A stretch of 64,000 bases of DNA from Glycomyces sp. YM15. GTDB taxonomy: Bacteria > Actinomycetota > Actinomycetes > Mycobacteriales > Micromonosporaceae. The DNA lies in assembly GCF_016918015.1 (NCBI RefSeq), contig NZ_JAERMK010000020.1, positions 1 to 64,000 on the forward strand. Reading direction: 5' to 3'. A program made the translations under genes and the position numbers. Numbering within the stretch: the stretch's first letter is position 1; every line of letters begins with the position of its first letter. The notes under the pieces are model-generated. The model was not told the DNA's origin. It worked only from the letters and a program-made list of their open reading frames with translations, and ran no database searches. Below are positions 61,009 to 64,000 of the stretch, one piece after another.

Positions 61009-61964
61009 TTCTCGGGCAGGGGCTCCCCGAAGTCGGGCGTGCCGTCCTCGTTCCAGCCGAACGGCTGGACGCGGCAGTGCCGGTCGGGGTTGTCGAGCGG
61101 GTCGCCGACGATCTCCTCGTAGGCGCGGGCGTGGAAGACCAGGAGGTCGTTGCCTGCTTCGTCCACGGTGAAGGCGTTGTGGCCGGTGCCGTAGATGCCG
61201 TTGGCCTCGCTGGTGGTGAAGACGGGCAGCGGGTGCTTGGTCCACGAGGCGGGATCGAGGAGGTCGGCTTCAGCGTCGGCGGTGAGCAGGCCCAAGCAGT
61301 ACTCGGCTCCCGTGCCCGAGGCCGAGTAGGTGATGAAGACCTTGCCGTTGCGGACCAGCGCGTACGGGCCCTCGTTGACGGCGAAGCGGATGGTCTCCCA
61401 CGGCAGTTCGGGACGCGAGAGTTCGACGGGCGCGCCCTTGATGGTCCAGGGGTTCGCGAGTTCGGCGAGGAACAGGCTGGTGTTTGAGCCTTCGAGCCCG
61501 GGATCGTGCTGTGCCCAGCAGAGATAGCGGGTCCCGTTGTGGGCGAAAGTGGTCGCGTCGAGGGAGAACGAGTCGACGGGGGTCTCGATCTGCCCCTTCT
61601 CGGTCCACTCGCCGGTCAGCGGGTCGGGGTTCCGGTTCTCCAGGACGTACATGCGGATGCGCCAGACGTCGGCGGTGGCCGATTCGGCCTCTCCGGCCGC
61701 GAAGTAGACGTACCAGGCGCCGTCGATCCAGTGCAGTTCCGGCGCCCAGACGTGGGAGCCCATGGGGCCTTCGGGGTGCTGAACCCAGATGGTGGTCTCT
61801 TCGGCGTCGCGGAGCCCCAGCAGGGTGTCGGCGGCGCGCAGCACGATCCGGTCGTAGGCGGGCACGGTTGCGGTGAAGTAGTACCGTCCGTCGGTGTGCC
61901 TGGTGATCTGCGGGTCGGCGCGTTCGAGGATGAACGGGTTCGGCAGCATCTTGTTATCGGTCAC
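61005..61964 (-). CDS. GH43 family glycoside hydrolase
   Basis: 319 residues forming a five-bladed beta-propeller: [20 protein letters not shown] gives the general base Asp, [20 protein letters not shown] and [20 protein letters not shown] the second acidic residue, [12 protein letters not shown] the general acid Glu and GTGHNAF the calcium/His site. GH43 enzymes release L-arabinose or xylose from plant polysaccharides; without a signal peptide it probably acts inside the cell, complementing the GH51 enzyme at 48106. GTG 61964 may be leaderless, with TAGCAT 7 bases upstream; ATG 61949 is an alternative. Confidence 0.85.
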   Translation of the reverse strand: MTDNKMLPNPFILERADPQITRHTDGRYYFTATVPAYDRIVLRAADTLLGLRDAEETTIWVQHPEGPMGSHVWAPELHWIDGAWYVYFAAGEAESATADVWRIRMYVLENRNPDPLTGEWTEKGQIETPVDSFSLDATTFAHNGTRYLCWAQHDPGLEGSNTSLFLAELANPWTIKGAPVELSRPELPWETIRFAVNEGPYALVRNGKVFITYSASGTGAEYCLGLLTADAEADLLDPASWTKHPLPVFTTSEANGIYGTGHNAFTVDEAGNDLLVFHARAYEEIVGDPLDNPDRHCRVQPFGWNEDGTPDFGEPLPEN

Positions 61965-61974
61965 AACGGTGATG

Positions 61975-62586
61975 CTACAGCTCCACCCGGAGCGTCCCCG
62001 CGGGCTCCACCTCCGCGGCTCCCGCCGACTGGGACGCGAGCCAGTCCACCAGCAGCTCCACGTCCGAGCAGGCCAGGTCGAAGCGCACCTCGGCACCAAA
62101 GTCGACGCCGACGAGGCGCACGTCCTCGCGCAGCCGCAGCAGGCCTTCGAGGCTCCCGGCCAGGCCGTAGTCGACCCGGACGTCGAGCCGCTGCCAGTGC
62201 GCCAGCTCGACGACGCCCGCCGCGTCGATCGCGGCCGACACCGCCGCGCCGTACGCGCGCACGAGACCGCCCGCGCCGAGCTTCACCCCGCCGAAGTGGC
62301 GGGTGACGACCGCCAGCACGTCGGTCAGGTCGCGCCCGCGCAGCACCTCGAGCATCGGGACCCCGGCGGTCCCGGCGGGCTCGCCGTCGTCGTTCGAGCG
62401 GGCAGCGCGGCCGTCGTCGAGGACGTAGGCGGTGCAGTTGTGCGTCGCGTCCCAGTTGGCTTTCCGGTGCGCGTTGATGTGTTCGCGCGCTTCGGCATCG
62501 GAGTCGATCCGGTAGAGCGTGCAGATGAACCGGGACCGGTTGACCACGGTCTCGGTCTCGGAGCGGGCGACGGCCAGGGTGCGCAT
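61975..62586 (-). CDS. YigZ/IMPACT family protein
   Basis: 203 residues: VVNRSRFICTLYRIDSDAEA, NCTAYVLDDGRAARSNDDGE PAGTAG and VVTRHFGGVKLGAGGLVRAY are the IMPACT/YigZ signature. The N-terminal domain is the UPF0029 fold; the C-terminal 70 residues form an EF-G-like domain. Homologs affect translation or stress responses, but the biochemical role is uncertain. ATG 62586 shares a base with the response-regulator stop (TGATG), so the two are coupled. Confidence 0.88.
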   Translation of the reverse strand: MRTLAVARSETETVVNRSRFICTLYRIDSDAEAREHINAHRKANWDATHNCTAYVLDDGRAARSNDDGEPAGTAGVPMLEVLRGRDLTDVLAVVTRHFGGVKLGAGGLVRAYGAAVSAAIDAAGVVELAHWQRLDVRVDYGLAGSLEGLLRLREDVRLVGVDFGAEVRFDLACSDVELLVDWLASQSAGAAEVEPAGTLRVEL

Positions 62587-63233
62587 CAGCCCACGACGCC
62601 GTGCTCCCAGGCCCACGCCGCGATGCCCACGCGGTTGCGGACCCCGAGCTTCGCGCGCACGGCCTCCAGATGCGTCTTGACGGTGGAGACCGAGACGAAC
62701 AGGGTCTCGGCGATCTCGGCGTTGGTCTTGCCGCGGGCCACCAGCTCGACGACGTCCAGCTCACGCTCGGTCAGCACGTGCGAGGCCTTCGGGCCTTCGG
62801 GGACGGGCTCGGTGAGCCGTTCCAGGAGGCGCACGGTCACCGACGGGGAGATGAGCGACTCCCCGCTCGCGGCCGCGCGGACCGCTTCGACCAGGAGGGT
62901 GGGCCCGGAGTCCTTGAGCAGGAACCCGGTCGCACCCGAGCGCAGCGCGCCGTACACGTACTCGTCGGTGTCGAAGGTGGTCACGACCACGATGCGCGGA
63001 CCGGTGCCGTTCGCTCCCGCCAGGAGCGTGCGGGTGGCTTCGAGGCCGTCGAGGCGCGGCATGCGGATGTCGAAGAGGCACACGTCGGGCTTGAGCCGCC
63101 GCGCCTCCGACACCGCGACCACCCCGTCGGGGGCGTCCGCCACGACTTCCATGTCGGGCTGGGCGTCGATGATGGCCCGGAACCCTGCCCGGACCATCTC
63201 CTGGTCGTCTGCGATCAGCACTCGGATTGCCAC
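62586..63233 (-). CDS. NarL/FixJ-type response regulator
   Basis: 215 residues: receiver domain RVLIADDQEMVRAGFRAIID, phospho-acceptor Asp in DVCLFDIRMPRLDGLEATRT (about Asp 55), KD pair in GFLLKDSGPTLLVEAVRAAA, then a LuxR HTH (LTERELDVVELVARGKTNAE and SVSTVKTHLEAVRAKL). It is activated by a histidine kinase, but none lies nearby in the window, so its partner is elsewhere. GTG 63233 start. Confidence 0.92.
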   Translation of the reverse strand: MAIRVLIADDQEMVRAGFRAIIDAQPDMEVVADAPDGVVAVSEARRLKPDVCLFDIRMPRLDGLEATRTLLAGANGTGPRIVVVTTFDTDEYVYGALRSGATGFLLKDSGPTLLVEAVRAAASGESLISPSVTVRLLERLTEPVPEGPKASHVLTERELDVVELVARGKTNAEIAETLFVSVSTVKTHLEAVRAKLGVRNRVGIAAWAWEHGVVG

Positions 63234-63259
63234 GCCCCGAGCCTAACCGGCGGTGGCCG

Positions 63260-63634
63260 CTAGGCGGCGGCGCCCGCCAGTTCGCGCTCGCGCACCACAG
63301 GCGCCTGCACCGGCTCGGCGACCGGGGCCGGGCGGACCGGCACCACCGCAGTGGCCTCGGCCTCGCGCTCGAGGACGGCCTGGCGCCGCGCCGACCGCTG
63401 CCGGATGGCGAAGGTCGTGGTCACCAGGAACAGCCAGGTGCCCTCGAGGAGGATGAGGCCCCAGTCGTGGCCGATGATCGCCGCGGTGAGCAGGATCGAG
63501 CAGGCCGAGATGACCAGGAGCAGCGAGGCCGGCTTGGTCGCGTGGATCCGGTGGGTCTGCAGGAGCAGGAAGTTCGTGATGTACAGCAGCGCGCCGATGA
63601 TCTGGAACATGATGCGGATGTCGAAGTCGTGCAT
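63260..63634 (-). CDS. CBU_0592-type small membrane protein
   Basis: 124 residues with three helices (IMFQIIGALLYITNFLLLQT, ASLLLVISACSILLTAAIIG, GLILLEGTWLFLVTTTFAIR), then a polar Pro/Ala/Val-rich tail. GLILLEGTW fits the CBU_0592 family, common in actinobacteria and of unknown function. ATG 63634 has CGAGGA 6 bases upstream. Confidence 0.72.
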   Translation of the reverse strand: MHDFDIRIMFQIIGALLYITNFLLLQTHRIHATKPASLLLVISACSILLTAAIIGHDWGLILLEGTWLFLVTTTFAIRQRSARRQAVLEREAEATAVVPVRPAPVAEPVQAPVVRERELAGAAA

Positions 63635-63728
63635 GGAGAATCCTCGAGAGAACGTGAAGCAGGCAGGAAGGCGCCCCGCACCGGCGATGGCGCGGTGGCG
63701 AAGAATGAGAGAGAGGAGGACCGAGGAG

Positions 63729-63923
63729 TTACGGAGTCACGGCCGGGTGGCCGTTCGGTCTGCTCCGCGCGCAGACCTCCAACACGGCCCCTCGCAGGAC
63801 TCGCGTCTGAAGCGACCCGCAGATGCAGCGGGTCCACACCGTCACACCGGAGGCGCTGTGATGCCGGGACACGGTCGTCACCGGATCATCGTCGGGCCAA
63901 CCGCAAAACGGGCAGCACTGCAT
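63729..63923 (-). CDS. Small cysteine-rich zinc-ribbon-like protein
   Basis: 64 residues: MQCCPFCGWPDDDP near the N-terminus and RCICGSLQTRV further on give two CxxC-type pairs suited to one zinc ion, with a basic tail. ATG 63923 has a strong AAGGAGG 8 bases upstream, so the gene is convincing despite its size. Function is unknown; small zinc ribbons often bind nucleic acid or protein. Confidence 0.7.
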   Translation of the reverse strand: MQCCPFCGWPDDDPVTTVSRHHSASGVTVWTRCICGSLQTRVLRGAVLEVCARSRPNGHPAVTP

Positions 63924-64000
63924 GACCGCGTCCTCCTTACAGGGCTTCGGGTTTCGTTCTAGGAATGAGCGCCGGCCGAACGCCGCCCCCGGCGGCGATC

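Overview
The window is about 70% GC or higher. It has many GTG and TTG starts, 4-base ATGA/GTGA overlaps, and a gene set typical of Actinobacteria: GarA with the gcvP/gcvH neighbourhood, a mycothiol-type DinB-like protein, a short-chain Z-prenyl diphosphate synthase, a CBU_0592-type membrane protein and dynamin-like GTPases. A Glycomyces/Stackebrandtia-like organism would fit, but that is an inference from gene content only. No rRNA, tRNA or true CRISPR array was seen.

Layout, left to right. (1) 1-2,860: the edge of an IS3-type element that has cut the 5' end off a cation/proton antiporter, a frameshifted DUF2269-like membrane protein, and a GT4 mannosyltransferase. (2) 3,147-14,920: a conserved hypothetical gene, then a striking locus. 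It holds a MalT/IniR-like STAND regulator with a coupled small HTH protein, divergent from an operon of two dynamin-like GTPases, a membrane-anchored GrpE-like protein and a very acidic protein, closed by a perfect terminator. A molybdopterin oxidoreductase and a membrane J-domain protein follow. (3) 15,291-19,333: a two-gene NIS siderophore module in which the second synthetase is fused to a PLP decarboxylase. (4) 19,452-23,018: a TPR-like protein, a MarR/cupin divergon around a 36-bp dyad, a Z-prenyl diphosphate synthase and a frameshifted TipAS-like MerR gene. (5) 23,268-29,681: sdhCAB with a divergent LysR gene, an ankyrin protein, an 84-codon reading frame lacking its own stop, and a PabB-like enzyme. 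(6) 29,743-37,353: a VWA surface protein, then pgsA-like, gcvH, garA, a bifunctional-nuclease gene, a MerR gene, a glycine riboswitch and gcvP. (7) 37,715-49,611: a rhamnose regulon (mutarotase, isomerase, aldolase/dehydrogenase, kinase, CUT1 transporter, DUF624 protein) with a divergent LacI regulator, two LacI-type operators and an intracellular GH51 arabinofuranosidase. (8) 49,672-64,000: a DAHP synthase gene behind a Tyr-Trp-Phe leader-peptide attenuator, a DinB-like protein, a secreted M15-like peptidase, two exonuclease III paralogs flanking a large membrane protein, a Ski2-like helicase, an APH-type kinase, ArfB-like rescue factor, GH43, YigZ, a NarL-type response regulator and small proteins.

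How the parts work together. Region 7 imports L-rhamnose through a transporter with no ATPase gene here, so a shared MsiK-type ATPase is likely. It converts rhamnose to DHAP and lactate, while the GH51 and GH43 enzymes suggest that arabinose side chains of pectin are also used. Region 6 ties glycine cleavage to the GarA switch and to glycine sensing by RNA. Region 2 resembles the mycobacterial iniR-iniBAC envelope-stress locus but adds a chaperone-type (GrpE-like) component. Three reading frames look damaged (antiporter, DUF2269-like, TipAS-like); two of them break exactly at 6-base homopolymers, so sequencing error must be excluded.
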